Shown in pieces: positions 63,568 through 64,000 of a stretch of DNA of 64,000 nt (position 1 is its first letter; each line of letters starts with the position of its first letter). The notes under the pieces were generated by a model. That model was not told the DNA's origin. It made no database searches and worked only from the letters and a program-made list of their open reading frames with translations. This DNA comes from Amylibacter sp. (lineage in GTDB: Bacteria; Pseudomonadota; Alphaproteobacteria; Rhodobacterales; Rhodobacteraceae), in NCBI GenBank assembly GCA_021775355.1, contig JAJFHZ010000013.1:62001-126000 (forward strand), written 5' to 3'. Made by a program: the position numbers and the translations under genes.

Positions 63568-64000
63568 TTAAAGTGCAAATTTCAACAGCTTGATCGCATT
63601 GAAATCGCTTACGTCACCGCCCACACGTTTCGTGGCATAGAACAAAACATTCGGTTTGGCGCTGAACGGATCACGCAAAATGCGCAAATCAGGGCGTTCG
63701 GCCACCGTATAACCCGCATTGAAATCACCAAAGGCAATTGCAGGCGCCCAAGTGGCAATGTCAGGCATATCCTCAGACACCAAAACAGGATAACCCATAA
63801 GGCGCGCAGGCTCACCTGCAGCCAGCCCGTCAGACCAAAGGAAACGACCATCCGCATCTTTCATCTTGCGCACAGCACCTGCAGTTTTTGAGTTCATCAC
63901 AAAACTCGCATTGGCGCGGTATCGCGCACCCAGTGCATAGACCAGATCGACAATCGCATCCGCCGGATTTGTCGCCGCAAAGTCACCGTCAACACCCGTC
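63568..64000 (-). CDS. GTA major capsid protein (gp5), C-terminal part (truncated by window)
   Basis: About 143 C-terminal residues of an HK97-type major capsid protein are present, with ANASFVMNSKTAGAVRKMKD, DGLAAGEPARLMGYPVLVSEDMP, IAFGDFNAGYTVAERPDLRIL and YATKRVGGDV. The frame is open to the window end, so the N-terminal part lies outside. It is the first of the visible GTA genes in transcription order. Confidence 0.93.
   Translation of the reverse strand, partial: TGVDGDFAATNPADAIVDLVYALGARYRANASFVMNSKTAGAVRKMKDADGRFLWSDGLAAGEPARLMGYPVLVSEDMPDIATWAPAIAFGDFNAGYTVAERPDLRILRDPFSAKPNVLFYATKRVGGDVSDFNAIKLLKFAL

Noticed and set aside
53608..64000. Prophage remnant as an explanation for the tail and capsid genes
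   Set aside because: Gene order and gene types match a gene transfer agent, no integrase, repressor or replication genes are seen, and no attachment-site repeats were noticed. The part outside the window could change this view.

Overview
The window looks like a chromosomal segment of a marine alphaproteobacterium of the Rhodobacterales (Roseobacter group), with a base composition that by eye is on the AT-rich side for that group. The evidence is a circularly permuted two-piece tmRNA gene, a gene transfer agent (GTA) structural cluster in the Rhodobacter capsulatus order, a lipoyl domain fused to the pyruvate dehydrogenase E1 beta subunit, a ZapA/coiled-coil pair, a PutR-PutA pair and Hint_2-domain paralogues. 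No insertion sequence, CRISPR array, tRNA or rRNA was recognised.

Layout. 0-11.6 kb holds catabolic modules: the end of a TetR regulator, glycerate 2-kinase, a branched-chain 2-oxoacid dehydrogenase operon (E1 alpha, E1 beta, E2) with a divergent Lrp-type regulator, an orphan TAXI-type binding protein, a PutR-like regulator divergent from PutA, and a class I amidotransferase. 11.7-14.2 kb holds a PhoB-like response regulator, hemF and a GNAT acetyltransferase. 14.2-22.8 kb is a carnitine / gamma-butyrobetaine operon (seven minus-strand genes) with a divergent GlxA-type activator gene and a clear direct-repeat operator. 22.8-27 kb holds ssrA, a LysR/GST pair, sspB (the adaptor that delivers ssrA-tagged proteins to ClpXP) and fumC. 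27.3-31.1 kb is an AT-rich accessory island: an unknown gene, two full Hint-domain paralogues with a decayed third copy between them, and a ribbon-helix-helix gene. 31.1-36.8 kb holds a P450/hydrolase pair, ccdA, tusA, a P-loop kinase gene enclosed by 25-bp inverted repeats, and a LysR gene.

37-53.6 kb is core: a candidate small RNA, purL, a PhyH dioxygenase, bolA, two tiny membrane proteins and grxD; a zauP-like gene with zapA; tkt-gap-(47-aa protein)-pgk-fda for central carbon metabolism; ftsB-like; pdhA-pdhB-pdhC; cysE; and a DksA-like gene. 53.6-64 kb is the GTA cluster on the minus strand, running from the major capsid protein (cut by the window end) through head-tail, tail, hub and fibre genes to a DUF2793 gene and one small gene. 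It has no integrase, and the portal, terminase and protease genes would lie beyond the window.

How the genes work together. Glycolytic and pentose-phosphate enzymes feed pyruvate dehydrogenase and fumarase. Branched-chain amino acids, proline and carnitine are supplied as marine carbon and nitrogen sources through locally regulated operons. tmRNA and SspB form a quality-control pair. The less ordinary parts are the Hint island with start-proximal hairpins, the inverted-repeat-bounded kinase cassette, hidden mini-genes (42 and 47 codons) inside core operons, a candidate anti-Shine-Dalgarno small RNA upstream of purL, and a structured spacer between the GTA capsid gene and the next gene.
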